63,668 nucleotides of DNA from CAZTQN01 sp964615765 (GTDB lineage: Bacteria; Planctomycetota; Phycisphaerae; Phycisphaerales; UBA1924). The translations under genes were made by a program, and so were the position numbers. The stretch lies in assembly GCA_964615765.1 (NCBI GenBank), contig CAZTQN010000024.1, positions 1-63,668 of the forward strand, in the 5' to 3' direction. Each line of letters starts with the position of its first letter. The first letter of the stretch is position 1. Below the pieces are notes generated by a model. The model made no database searches, had not been told where the DNA came from, and worked only from the letters and a program-made list of their open reading frames with translations. Positions 8,311 through 16,538 of this stretch are shown here, one piece after another.

Positions 8311-11172
8311 ATGAGCGGGATCTCTTCCAGCACGGGTCTGATCAGCGGGATTGACTCGGCGGGCATCATCGATCAGTTGCTCTCGATCGAAGCCCGACCG
8401 CGCACGTTGGTGCAGCGCCGCATCGGCGAGCTGCAGCGCCAGCAGGCCGCGATCCTGGATCTCAACAGCCGCCTGGGCGGGCTGCGCACCATCGCCGAGT
8501 CGTTCGCCCGAAACCGGGTGTTCAGCGCTCGGACGGCGTCGAGTTCAAACCAGGACGTCCTCTCGGCGACGGCGTCCAACAACGCCGCGGCCGGGACGTA
8601 CACCTTCCTGGTCGATCGCGGCGTCTCGACCCAGCAGCAGCTCTCCCGCGCCTTCGCCGACCGCAACAGCGTCTCGGTCGGGCTGACGGGCGTGGTCGTC
8701 GAGCCGCAGGGGGCGCGGCTGGACAGCGACACGGACCTTTCCCAGCTCAACGGCGGGCTCGGGCTCAGCCGCGGGAAGATCGTCATCACCGACCGCGGCG
8801 GGACCTCGGCGACGGTCGACCTCTCGCGCGTCGCCAGCGTGAGGGAGGTGCTAGCGGCGATCAACAACAACGGGACGGCCCGCGTGCGGGCCAGCGTCTC
8901 GGGCGGGAAGTTCGTCCTGACCGACGAGAGCGGGTCGACCAGCACTGCGCTGAGCGTGCGCAGCGCCGCCGGGTACAGCACCGCCGAGAGCCTCGGGCTC
9001 ACGACCACCGCCTCGGGCGGGACGCTGACCGGGACCGACGTGTACACGATCGGCAACGGGACGACGCTGGCTTCGCTGCGCGACGGGTCGGGCGTGCGAT
9101 TGAACTCCGCCGCCGGCACGGCGAGCTTCGACTTCACCATCCGCACGCGCGACGGCGGGTCGTTCAACATCGACATCAGCGACCTGTACGACTCGCAGGG
9201 CGCCAAGACCGCCGGCCCGGTTGCGACCGTCGAGCAGCTCAAGCAGCGCATCGCCGAGCAGACCGGCAACCGCGTGACCCTCAGCGTCCGGGCCGACGGG
9301 CGGGGCTTCGCCCTCACGGACACCTCGACCGGGTCGAGCACCTTCGAAGTGCCCGCGGGCGCGGGCTCGGGCGCGGCGGAAGACCTCGGGCTGGTGGGCG
9401 CGGCGACCGGCGGGGCCGGGCTGATCACCGGCTCGGCGGTGCTCGCGGGGCTCAACACCACGCTGGCGTCGTCGCTCAACGCGGGCAACCCGCCGCGCGA
9501 CAACACCATCACCATCAACGCCCGCAACGGGACCGACTTCAACCTGACGATCGACACCTCGGGCTCGGTCGACGACATCATCCAGGCCATCAACACGGGC
9601 ACGGGCGGGGCCGTCACCGTCGAACTCTCGTCGCGCGGGAACGGGCTGGTCGTGCGCGACCGCACCGGGAGCACGGCGGAGAACCTGATCATCACCGGCG
9701 GGCTCGCCGAGGCGCTCGGGATCGACACCGAACCGGCCGGCGTCGCGTCGGCGACGCTGAGCGGCGACCGCGTCGAGCGCCAGTACGTCTCCGCGGCGAC
9801 GCGCGTCAGCACGCTCAACGGGAACACCGGCATCGGGACCGGCACCTTTGAGATCATCGGGGCGGGCGGCGTGCGCGGGCGCATCACCATCGGGGCCGAG
9901 GTCCGCTCCGTCGCCGATCTGCTCAACGCCATCAACGGGCAGAAGAGCACCACCGGCGTCATCGCCCGCATCAACGACTCGGGCAGCGGGATTCTGCTGG
10001 AAGAAGAGAACCCGGGCGCCGGCGGCTCGCGGATCGAGGTGCGCGACACCGCCGGGTCGGTGGCGCGGAACCTGAACATCGCGGGCACCGCGAGCGGGAC
10101 GGGGCTGGCCAACCGCATCGACGGGTCGTTCCGCAGGACGATCACGCTCGCCGCGGGCGACACGCTGGACCAGGTCGTCGGCAAGGTCAACGAGGCCCGC
10201 GCGGGGCTGAACGCGAACATCGTGACCGACGGGACGTCGGCGACGCCGTTCCGCCTTCGGTTGACGTCGACGCTGGCTGGCTCGGACGGTCGTCTGATCG
10301 TCGAGACCACGGGCGCGGACCCGGGCCTGACGACGATCGCCGAGGGGAGCAACGCCCGCGTGTTCTTCGGGTCTGAGGATCCGGCCCGCTCGATCCTGGT
10401 GAGCCGGAACACCAACGCGCTCGACGGGCTGGTGGACGGGCTGCGTCTGGACGTGCGCTCGTCGAACGCGAACCCGGTGACGGTGACGGTGTCGCAGGAC
10501 AGCGCGTCGATCGAGAAGGCCGTCAACGACTTCGCCAAGTCGTTCAACGAACTCGTCTCTCGCATCCAGGAATCCACGACGTTCAACCGCGAGACGGAGG
10601 TCCGGGGCCCGCTGCTGGGCGAATCCACGGCCAACTCGCTGCGGCTCGAGCTGTTCCAGACCGTGTCCGGGCGCCCGCTGGGCGTGTCCGGGCGGTACCA
10701 GAACCTGTCGCAGATCGGCGTGACGGTCGGGACGGGCGGGCAGCTCCGCGTCGACTCAGCGAAGCTGCGCGAAGCGCTCGCGACCGACGCGCAGGCCGTC
10801 GCGGACTTGGTCGGCGCCAAGGTGATCGCGGACCGCCCCAACACGGTGCCCGTGAGCGGTCAGCCGGGCGTCTCGACGCCCAACACCGCGCCGGTGCAAT
10901 ACACCTCGCTGGGGATCGCCGAGCGCGTCGTGCGCGTGGCCGAGAAGTACCTCGACAGCGTCAACGGGCAGCTGACGGGGCGGTCGCGGGCGATCGAAGA
11001 GACCATCCGGCGCAACAACGACCGGATCAGCGACTTCGACCGGCGGCTGGCGACGCGGCGGGCGACGCTGGAGCGTCAGTTCGCCGGGCTGGAGTCCACG
11101 CTGGCCCAGTTGCAGCGCCAGCAGAGCGCCCTGACCCGCATCAACCCGCAGACCACCACGCAGGCACGGTAA
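8311..11172 (+). CDS. fliD: Flagellar filament capping protein FliD, enlarged
   Basis: FliD (HAP2) caps the growing flagellar filament and guides flagellin insertion outside the cell. The N-terminus (STGLISGIDSAGIIDQLLSI, then a heptad-rich LNSRLGGLRTIAESF) and the C-terminal coiled coil (RISDFDRRLATRRATLERQF) are typical FliD ends. At 953 residues it is about twice the usual length. The extra length comes from about four tandem copies of a flagellin-hook-IN-like unit (G-x-ITI-x-x-x-G-T-x-x-VD ... VxDVLxAIN ... GxGxxLTD) between residues about 135 and 600. The start follows GAGGTGAT. fliS is 75 bases downstream. Confidence 0.93.
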   Translation: MSGISSSTGLISGIDSAGIIDQLLSIEARPRTLVQRRIGELQRQQAAILDLNSRLGGLRTIAESFARNRVFSARTASSSNQDVLSATASNNAAAGTYTFLVDRGVSTQQQLSRAFADRNSVSVGLTGVVVEPQGARLDSDTDLSQLNGGLGLSRGKIVITDRGGTSATVDLSRVASVREVLAAINNNGTARVRASVSGGKFVLTDESGSTSTALSVRSAAGYSTAESLGLTTTASGGTLTGTDVYTIGNGTTLASLRDGSGVRLNSAAGTASFDFTIRTRDGGSFNIDISDLYDSQGAKTAGPVATVEQLKQRIAEQTGNRVTLSVRADGRGFALTDTSTGSSTFEVPAGAGSGAAEDLGLVGAATGGAGLITGSAVLAGLNTTLASSLNAGNPPRDNTITINARNGTDFNLTIDTSGSVDDIIQAINTGTGGAVTVELSSRGNGLVVRDRTGSTAENLIITGGLAEALGIDTEPAGVASATLSGDRVERQYVSAATRVSTLNGNTGIGTGTFEIIGAGGVRGRITIGAEVRSVADLLNAINGQKSTTGVIARINDSGSGILLEEENPGAGGSRIEVRDTAGSVARNLNIAGTASGTGLANRIDGSFRRTITLAAGDTLDQVVGKVNEARAGLNANIVTDGTSATPFRLRLTSTLAGSDGRLIVETTGADPGLTTIAEGSNARVFFGSEDPARSILVSRNTNALDGLVDGLRLDVRSSNANPVTVTVSQDSASIEKAVNDFAKSFNELVSRIQESTTFNRETEVRGPLLGESTANSLRLELFQTVSGRPLGVSGRYQNLSQIGVTVGTGGQLRVDSAKLREALATDAQAVADLVGAKVIADRPNTVPVSGQPGVSTPNTAPVQYTSLGIAERVVRVAEKYLDSVNGQLTGRSRAIEETIRRNNDRISDFDRRLATRRATLERQFAGLESTLAQLQRQQSALTRINPQTTTQAR

Positions 11173-11247
11173 GCCGCCGATCGGCCGGTAAAAACGTCTT
11201 CATCAGGCCTTCAGTCGGCACACTCTCGGACCGATCTACCGCACGCC

Positions 11248-11742
11248 ATGTCCACCACCGACGCCAACGCCTACCTGCGAACCCGCGTGCTGACCGCCAG
11301 CCCGGAAGAGCTGCGCCTGATGTTGCTGGAAGGGGCCATCCGCTTCCTGCGCCAGGGGCGCGACGCGCTGCACAACAAGGCCTGGGAGCCCGCGTACCAG
11401 GGCATCACGCGGGCTCGCGACATCGTGTTCGAACTGCTGACCACCGCCAAGCCCGAGCCGGACCGCGAGCTGTACAACCGCGTCGCGGGCGTGTACACGT
11501 TCATGTACGCGCAGCTCGTCGAGGCCAACCTCGAGCGCGACCCGGTGCGGTGCGACAAGGTGCTCGAACTGCTCGAGTACGAGCGCGAGACCTGGACGAT
11601 GCTCATGGGCAAGCTCGCCGAGGAGCGCTCGCGCCAGACGGCCGACGAGAACCGCCGCGCCGCCAGCGTCACGCCCGGCGACGGCCTGGTGGACGTCCGC
11701 TCCGGCTCATCGAACTACACGCCGCTGAGCATTCAGGGCTGA
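11248..11742 (+). CDS. fliS: Flagellar export chaperone FliS
   Basis: FliS binds the C-terminus of flagellin in the cytoplasm and prevents premature polymerisation. The helical bundle core, with TASPEELRLMLLEGAIRFLR near the start and YERETWTMLMGKLAEE late, is characteristic. The protein has 164 residues, with a C-terminal extension of about 30 residues beyond the standard 130. It follows fliD directly, the classical order. There is no strong Shine-Dalgarno sequence before the ATG at 11248. Flagellin is not encoded in this window. Confidence 0.92.
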   Translation: MSTTDANAYLRTRVLTASPEELRLMLLEGAIRFLRQGRDALHNKAWEPAYQGITRARDIVFELLTTAKPEPDRELYNRVAGVYTFMYAQLVEANLERDPVRCDKVLELLEYERETWTMLMGKLAEERSRQTADENRRAASVTPGDGLVDVRSGSSNYTPLSIQG

Positions 11743-11783
11743 ATAGGGGACAGGGGATAGAGGCCAGGGGACAGAGCGGCGAG

Positions 11784-11802
11784 CCCCACGCGGAGCGTGG
11801 GG
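11784..11802. terminator. Hairpin between convergent fliS and holB
   Basis: CCCCACGC and GCGTGGGG form a perfect 8-base stem with a 3-base loop. It lies 42 bases after the fliS stop and 17 bases beyond the holB stop on the other strand, so it could serve both as a terminator. No U-tract follows on either side. The preceding 40 bases carry repeated GGGGACAG-type phrases. Confidence 0.5.
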
Positions 11803-11818
11803 GTACCCGGCGTGTCCA

Positions 11819-13033
11819 TCACGCCGAGATTCGCCCGGCCAGCGCGTCGAGCAGGAAGGCCATACTGACATTGCTGCCCAGGTGGCGTTCGGCGTCGGCG
11901 ACGGCGTCGATCGCCGCGATCGCGCGCCGCACGGCGTCCGGGTCGGGCGTCGCGGCCTTCACGCCCGACAGCCCGCCAACGCCCCGCAGCCGCGCCCGCG
12001 CGTCCTCCGCAACAAACGCCAGCATCCGCCGGGCCCACTGCTTGTTCGCCGCGTCCTTGCTGGCTTCGGGCCGGCCTTTCACCGCCTCGGCGGCGCGGTC
12101 GTCGATGATCTTGGCCATCGCCGTGCCGAGATCCGGCGAGAACTTGCCGCGGTACCCGAGTTCGAGCATCGGCCCGAGCTGTTCCTGCCAGGCGAACAGG
12201 TCATAGCGGATCGCGACTTCCGCCAGCCCCGGCGAGCCGCCCGCGAACCGCAGCACCCAAGTGCCACGCGCCGGGGAGAGTTCCGCCTCGCCCTCGCCCG
12301 GCGTGCGGCGCTCCAGCCAGCGGTGCATCTCCTGATCGCCCAGCGGGCAGAAGCCCACGCGCTGCGAGCGGCTGCGGATCGTCGGGAGAAGCCGGTCCTC
12401 GCTCGCCGTCACCAGGATGATCACGCACCCGGCGGGCGGCTCTTCCATGGTCTTGAGCAGCACGTTCTGCGTGCGCTGGTCCATGAGTTCGGCTTCGTCG
12501 ATGATGAACACGCGCCCGGCGCGGGTGCCGCCGTTGCCCGCGGCACCGGCGTCCCCCCCACTGCCGCCGACCGGCTGGTGCGCCATCGAGCGCGACTTTG
12601 ACGCCGGGTCGATCACGAACTCGCGGATGACCTCGATGGGCAGGGTGATCTGCTTGCCGGCACGGGTGCGGTCGTCGGCGGAGACGGCGGCCAGTTCTTT
12701 GGTCACGATGCGCAGGTCCGGGTGCGTGCCCGCACGCACCAGCCGCTGCACCTGGCTGTCCGGGTCGGGCTCGAGCTCGCCGCTGAGATTGGGCGCGGTG
12801 GTCGGGTCCAGCAGCGTGGCGGCAAAGGCGACGGCGGCGGTGAGTTTCCCGACGCCCGCCGGCCCGTGAAAAATCCACGCGTGGTGCACCCGACCGCTCG
12901 CCAGCGAGGCCTGCAGCACGCCCTTGGCCCGCTCGTGCCCGATGATCTGCGACAGCAGCGTGACGGCGTGGGCCGGGCCGGATTCCGTCAGCGGCTCGCC
13001 GACTTCGACGACCTTGGGGGCGCGCTTGGCCAT
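11819..13033 (-). CDS. holB: DNA polymerase III subunit delta' (clamp loader)
   Basis: A 404-residue AAA+ clamp-loader subunit. It opens with IIGHERAKGVLQASLASGRVHHAWIFHG, then the P-loop GPAGVGKL near residue 57, a Walker B-like FIIDEAELM, and the SRC-like region RSRSQRV with FCPLGDQEMHRWL. This order distinguishes delta' from the full DnaX protein, which would carry a Cys4 zinc finger and a long C-terminus. It helps load the beta clamp during replication. The P-loop ends GKL rather than GKT/S, which fits a subunit that does not hydrolyse ATP. An insertion of about 20 Gly/Ala residues precedes the Walker B strand. Last gene of an operon with the two NfeD genes. Confidence 0.88.
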   Translation of the reverse strand: MAKRAPKVVEVGEPLTESGPAHAVTLLSQIIGHERAKGVLQASLASGRVHHAWIFHGPAGVGKLTAAVAFAATLLDPTTAPNLSGELEPDPDSQVQRLVRAGTHPDLRIVTKELAAVSADDRTRAGKQITLPIEVIREFVIDPASKSRSMAHQPVGGSGGDAGAAGNGGTRAGRVFIIDEAELMDQRTQNVLLKTMEEPPAGCVIILVTASEDRLLPTIRSRSQRVGFCPLGDQEMHRWLERRTPGEGEAELSPARGTWVLRFAGGSPGLAEVAIRYDLFAWQEQLGPMLELGYRGKFSPDLGTAMAKIIDDRAAEAVKGRPEASKDAANKQWARRMLAFVAEDARARLRGVGGLSGVKAATPDPDAVRRAIAAIDAVADAERHLGSNVSMAFLLDALAGRISA

Positions 13034-13080
13034 AGCCGGGTTGTAGGCGCGGCGAGCGAGAAACGCGGATCGCTCCGCCC

Positions 13081-13572
13081 TTAGGCGATCGGGCGGACCG
13101 TCAGCACCAGCCCGTCCACCCCGGTGATGCGCACCGGCGTGCCCGTGCGGACCAGCGCCGTCTCGGAGCGGGCCTGCACGCGTTCGCCCTTGACCTGCAC
13201 CGTGCCCACCGGGCGGAGGTCGGTGATCGCCGTCCCCTCGGACCCGACGAGCTTGGCCAGTTGATCGGTCGAGGGCTCGCGCAGCACGGGCTGCTCTTCC
13301 ATGGTGTCGCCGTGGATGAGCCGTCGTCCCAGCGGCGTGCTGGGCATGACGTGCAGCCCGGCCATGAACACGACGGGCACGAGCACGAGCATCGCCAGCG
13401 TGCCGGAGATGCCCCACAGCAGGTCGTGCCGGTACAGGCAGACCAGCCCGGCGATGCCGACGACGGCGGAGACGATCGAGATCAGCCCCGCCGACGGGAC
13501 AAACACCTCGACGATCACCAGGAGGAGCGACAAGGCCAGCAGGCACAGACCCCAGATGACCAGCGATTCCAC
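13081..13572 (-). CDS. Short NfeD-family membrane protein
   Basis: A 163-residue protein with about four N-terminal transmembrane segments (MESLVIWGLCLLALSLLLV onward) and a C-terminal OB-fold typical of NfeD proteins (GSEGTAITDLRPVGTVQVKGE...VRITGVDGLVLTVRP). NfeD proteins partner with stomatin/flotillin-like proteins in membrane quality control. It starts 5 bases after the stop of the long NfeD gene and is clearly in the same operon. It has no protease domain. The stomatin partner is not encoded nearby. Confidence 0.88.
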   Translation of the reverse strand: MESLVIWGLCLLALSLLLVIVEVFVPSAGLISIVSAVVGIAGLVCLYRHDLLWGISGTLAMLVLVPVVFMAGLHVMPSTPLGRRLIHGDTMEEQPVLREPSTDQLAKLVGSEGTAITDLRPVGTVQVKGERVQARSETALVRTGTPVRITGVDGLVLTVRPIA

Positions 13573-13577
13573 GGCGT

Positions 13578-15515
13578 TCAGGCTCCGGTGCTCGGGGCCG
13601 CGTCAGCGCGGCGGTCCGGGCGGACTTCTTCGACCATGGTACGGAAGCGGTCGGCCGCGACCACGCGGACCGGCCGCCCGGCGTCGATGAACCCAAGATC
13701 GGCCACTACGTCGTGGATCTTGTCTCCGATTTGCACCCGCCCGGCGGGCCGGAGCGGGGTGATGGACACGCCCTCGGTCCCGACGGGCAAAGTCTCGCCC
13801 GCGGCGTCGGGATCGATGGTGCTCACCCCGCCCTCGTCCGGGTCGCCGTCACGCAGCACCAGCCGGTTGAACACCGGCACCGACGGCAGGTATTTCATCG
13901 CCAGCCATATCCCCCCCGCGGTAGCCAGGCCCGAGATGAGCAGCGTGGCGACGGCGTATGTCCCGTCGCCGCCGGCGCCGGAGAAGATCGAGCCCGGGCC
14001 CGAAAGCACCGCCCCGATCAGCCCGCCGAAGAGCAGGATCACACCCAATATGCCCGGCACAAGCAGGCCCGTGAACAGGAAGATCTCCGACGCGATGAGG
14101 ATGATGCCCGCGAGGATCGCGGCGACCGTCCACCACGCCGACATGTTCACAAGGATCGGCGGAACGACCAGCGCGACCAGGGCCACGCCCGCGATCACGC
14201 CCGGGATCACCAGCCCGGGGTGGGTCATCTCGACAAACAGCGCGACCAGGAAGACGACCAGCAGGAAGCCCTTGACGGGCATGAGGCTGAGGAACCGGGC
14301 CAGCCGCTCGGACCACGACTCGTTCAAGCGCGTGAGCGTCTGGCTGCCGAAGAACGCGCGGACGTCCGCATCGTCGCGGACTTTGTCAACGGCGATGCGG
14401 TAGCGCAGCAGTTCCTCGGCGCGGAAGGTGAGCACGCCGTAGCCGTCAGCGACGTACTCGATCTCGCGGTATTGCCCTGCGTGCTCGGGCGCGGAAAGGT
14501 CCGGTCGTGCGGTCAGGCGCCCGCGCAGCGCGAGGTTCTGGTCCACCTCGCGGGCCAGATCCGGCGAGACGTTCGGCGACGCGGGGATGTACCGCGCGGG
14601 CTCATCGGCGGAGGGGGCGGCGGCGCCCTCACCCGGGGCGGCGGGCGAGCCGGGCGGCGGACCGGCCGCCGCGGGCGCTTGGCTCACCGGGCCAGTCACC
14701 GACGCAACCCGCGGCGTGCTACGGGTCGGCTTCTTGCCCACGGCCTGCTCGTACTGCTCCGCCGTCACGAACAGTCGCTGGCCCGTCTTGGCGTGCTCGA
14801 CAAGCCAGAGCTCGACGCCGCGACGGATGAAGCCCTGCACCATGATCTCGTCGTGCCCGTTCTTGCGGGCCGAGTCGACCAGGTCCGCCATGATCGGGCC
14901 GAGGATCTTCTCGCGCTCGGCGTCGGGCAGCGGCTGGAGGCCGGTCAGCCCGATGATGATCGGCAGGGCGTCGCCGAGGGCGGCCCCGTCGTTGACGACG
15001 ATCTCGCCGCAGGCCAGCGCGATGACGGCCCCCGCGGAATACGCGTCCGGATTGACCCACGCGACGGTGCGGAGCGCGGTCTTCTTGATCGCGCCGGCGA
15101 TGATCAGCATCGCCTGCCCGCTCCCCCCGGGCGTGTCGATGTCGAAGATGATCACGTCGGCGCCGGCGGCCTCGGCGTGCGCGATGCGGCGCTGCACGCT
15201 CCGCGCCGACCACTCGTCAATCTCGCCGTGCAGCGTGATCACGTACGGGTTCTTCGCCGCCCGCCCGGCGGGGACGGCGATGCTCGGGGGTGCCTGAGGC
15301 GGCGTCGCGCTCGGCGCCGGCGCGGGAGTCCCAGCCGGCGACGGCGCCTTCGGGGCGGCCCGCACCGTCGGCGTCAGTCCGAACGCCGCGATCACCGCGA
15401 CCGCGATCGTCCACGCAAACCACGCGGGGCCAGACCACGGCGAGCGCGCGGCGGCCAGCACGCCGGTCCCGCGCCCCGGACCATCACCCCGCACCCACGC
15501 TCGGCATCCCATCAT
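13578..15515 (-). CDS. Long NfeD-type membrane serine protease (ClpP-like domain plus NfeD)
   Basis: A 645-residue membrane-bound ClpP-class protease. After an N-terminal membrane anchor or signal (WFAWTIAVAVIAAFGLTPTV) and a Pro/Ala-rich linker comes the ClpP-like domain: YVITLHGEID, then DTPGGSGQAMLI, and the catalytic serine Ser160 in AYSAGAVIALACGEI. A Pro/Ala-rich linker separates it from four to five transmembrane helices and the C-terminal NfeD OB-fold. Family members (1510-N type) cleave hydrophobic segments of stomatin-like proteins with a Ser/Lys dyad. Two adjacent ATG codons (15515, 15512) are candidate starts. It leads the nfeD-nfeD-holB operon. Confidence 0.87.
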   Translation of the reverse strand: MMGCRAWVRGDGPGRGTGVLAAARSPWSGPAWFAWTIAVAVIAAFGLTPTVRAAPKAPSPAGTPAPAPSATPPQAPPSIAVPAGRAAKNPYVITLHGEIDEWSARSVQRRIAHAEAAGADVIIFDIDTPGGSGQAMLIIAGAIKKTALRTVAWVNPDAYSAGAVIALACGEIVVNDGAALGDALPIIIGLTGLQPLPDAEREKILGPIMADLVDSARKNGHDEIMVQGFIRRGVELWLVEHAKTGQRLFVTAEQYEQAVGKKPTRSTPRVASVTGPVSQAPAAAGPPPGSPAAPGEGAAAPSADEPARYIPASPNVSPDLAREVDQNLALRGRLTARPDLSAPEHAGQYREIEYVADGYGVLTFRAEELLRYRIAVDKVRDDADVRAFFGSQTLTRLNESWSERLARFLSLMPVKGFLLVVFLVALFVEMTHPGLVIPGVIAGVALVALVVPPILVNMSAWWTVAAILAGIILIASEIFLFTGLLVPGILGVILLFGGLIGAVLSGPGSIFSGAGGDGTYAVATLLISGLATAGGIWLAMKYLPSVPVFNRLVLRDGDPDEGGVSTIDPDAAGETLPVGTEGVSITPLRPAGRVQIGDKIHDVVADLGFIDAGRPVRVVAADRFRTMVEEVRPDRRADAAPSTGA

Positions 15516-15704
15516 GCCCGAAGTATATGAACAGGCCGACGCGACGGATTCACCATCGCGCCCCCGCGCCAGCCGCACGCCGGATGGACGGACGTGACGA
15601 GCGCAGCGTCGGCCATCGAGAAAACTCGCGCACCCCCGCCCACAGATCGCGTGCACGCCGACCGATCTGCGGGTAGTATAGTAAACACTAACACGGAGCA
15701 TGGC

Positions 15705-16085
15705 ATGACCAGTCAACCCGGCGAGCACGGTTCGGTCGGTGCCAGCAGCGCGGCGGCGGCGCGGCCGCGCTGGAAGTGGCCCGCCGCGGCGTGCCTGGCG
15801 GCCCGGGTCATCGTCTGCGTCGTCGCCGCGTTCTGGGTCTGGTTTGCCGCGATGAACGTGGTCTCCGACGGCGTCAAGAGCCTGCTGCCGGCGCTCGGCG
15901 TGGCGGGCCCGCTGGCGGTGCTCGCCATCACGGTGTGGCGATGGCCGGTGCTGGGCGCGTGTCTCGCCGTCGGCGCCGGGGTCGCCGCGGCGTACGTGTT
16001 CCATCACCCGGCCCCGCTGTGGATGATGGCCGTGCCGCTGGCGGCGAGCGGGGTGACGCTGCTGGTGTGGTCGCCGCGGGCCTGA
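15705..16085 (+). CDS. Small integral membrane protein, unknown function
   Basis: A 126-residue protein with a short polar N-terminus and about four hydrophobic segments (from AACLAARVIVCVVAAFWVW to VPLAASGVTLLV). The ATG at 15705 follows CGGAG at a good distance; the frame is open further upstream, but that part is low in hydrophobicity and has no start signal. An AT-rich TATAGT at 15677-15682 may be its -10 element. The gene ends 27 bases before crcB and is probably co-transcribed with it. I do not recognise the family. Confidence 0.75.
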   Translation: MTSQPGEHGSVGASSAAAARPRWKWPAAACLAARVIVCVVAAFWVWFAAMNVVSDGVKSLLPALGVAGPLAVLAITVWRWPVLGACLAVGAGVAAAYVFHHPAPLWMMAVPLAASGVTLLVWSPRA

Positions 16086-16112
16086 GGGCGGGCGCGCGGG
16101 GACAATCCGGGC

Positions 16113-16520
16113 ATGCTGACACGCGTGCTGCTGATCGGGCTGGCCGGGACCGCGGGGACATTGGCGCGCGTCGGTGTGTACGCGCTGGTGGCGCGGCTGC
16201 TGGCGGGGACGGCGGCCGGCGCGTTGCCGATCGCGACGCTCGGCATCAACGTGCTCGGCTCGCTGCTGTTCGGGCTGATCTGGCCTCTGGCGGAGACGGT
16301 CCCGGGCGGCGCGGCCCGCGTGAGCGTGGAAACGCGCGCGGTGCTGCTGGCAGGGTTCATGGGCGCGTTCACGACCTTCTCGACGCTGGCGTTCGAGACG
16401 GGCGAGCAGATCCGCCGCGGCGCGTACGGGCTGGCGGGCGCGAACATGCTGGCCAACGCGGTGCTGGGCGTTGGGGCGTTTCTACTGGGCGCGTGGATCA
16501 GCCGCGCGGTGTGGTCGTAA
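16113..16520 (+). CDS. crcB: Fluoride ion channel CrcB/Fluc
   Basis: A 135-residue Fluc-family channel that exports fluoride from the cytoplasm as a dual-topology dimer. Four transmembrane segments are visible. The signatures are GTLARV in helix 1, ATLGINVLGSLLFGL in helix 2 (with the Asn that lines the pore) and GFMGAFTTFSTLAFE in the broken helix 3, which carries the Phe-box and the Na-binding region. There is only one copy, so it should form a homodimer. I saw no fluoride riboswitch upstream. Confidence 0.95.
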   Translation: MLTRVLLIGLAGTAGTLARVGVYALVARLLAGTAAGALPIATLGINVLGSLLFGLIWPLAETVPGGAARVSVETRAVLLAGFMGAFTTFSTLAFETGEQIRRGAYGLAGANMLANAVLGVGAFLLGAWISRAVWS

Positions 16521-16538
16521 ACGCCGCGCGCAGCCGGC

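Noticed and set aside
8000..11742. Flagellar sigma28 (FliA) promoter upstream of fliD
   Set aside because: No TAAA-N15-GCCGATAA-like sequence is present; the only promoter-like element is the sigma70 type at 7760-7788.
15516..16112. Possible fluoride riboswitch ahead of crcB
   Set aside because: I could not find the conserved pseudoknot and loop motif of the crcB RNA in either intergenic gap.
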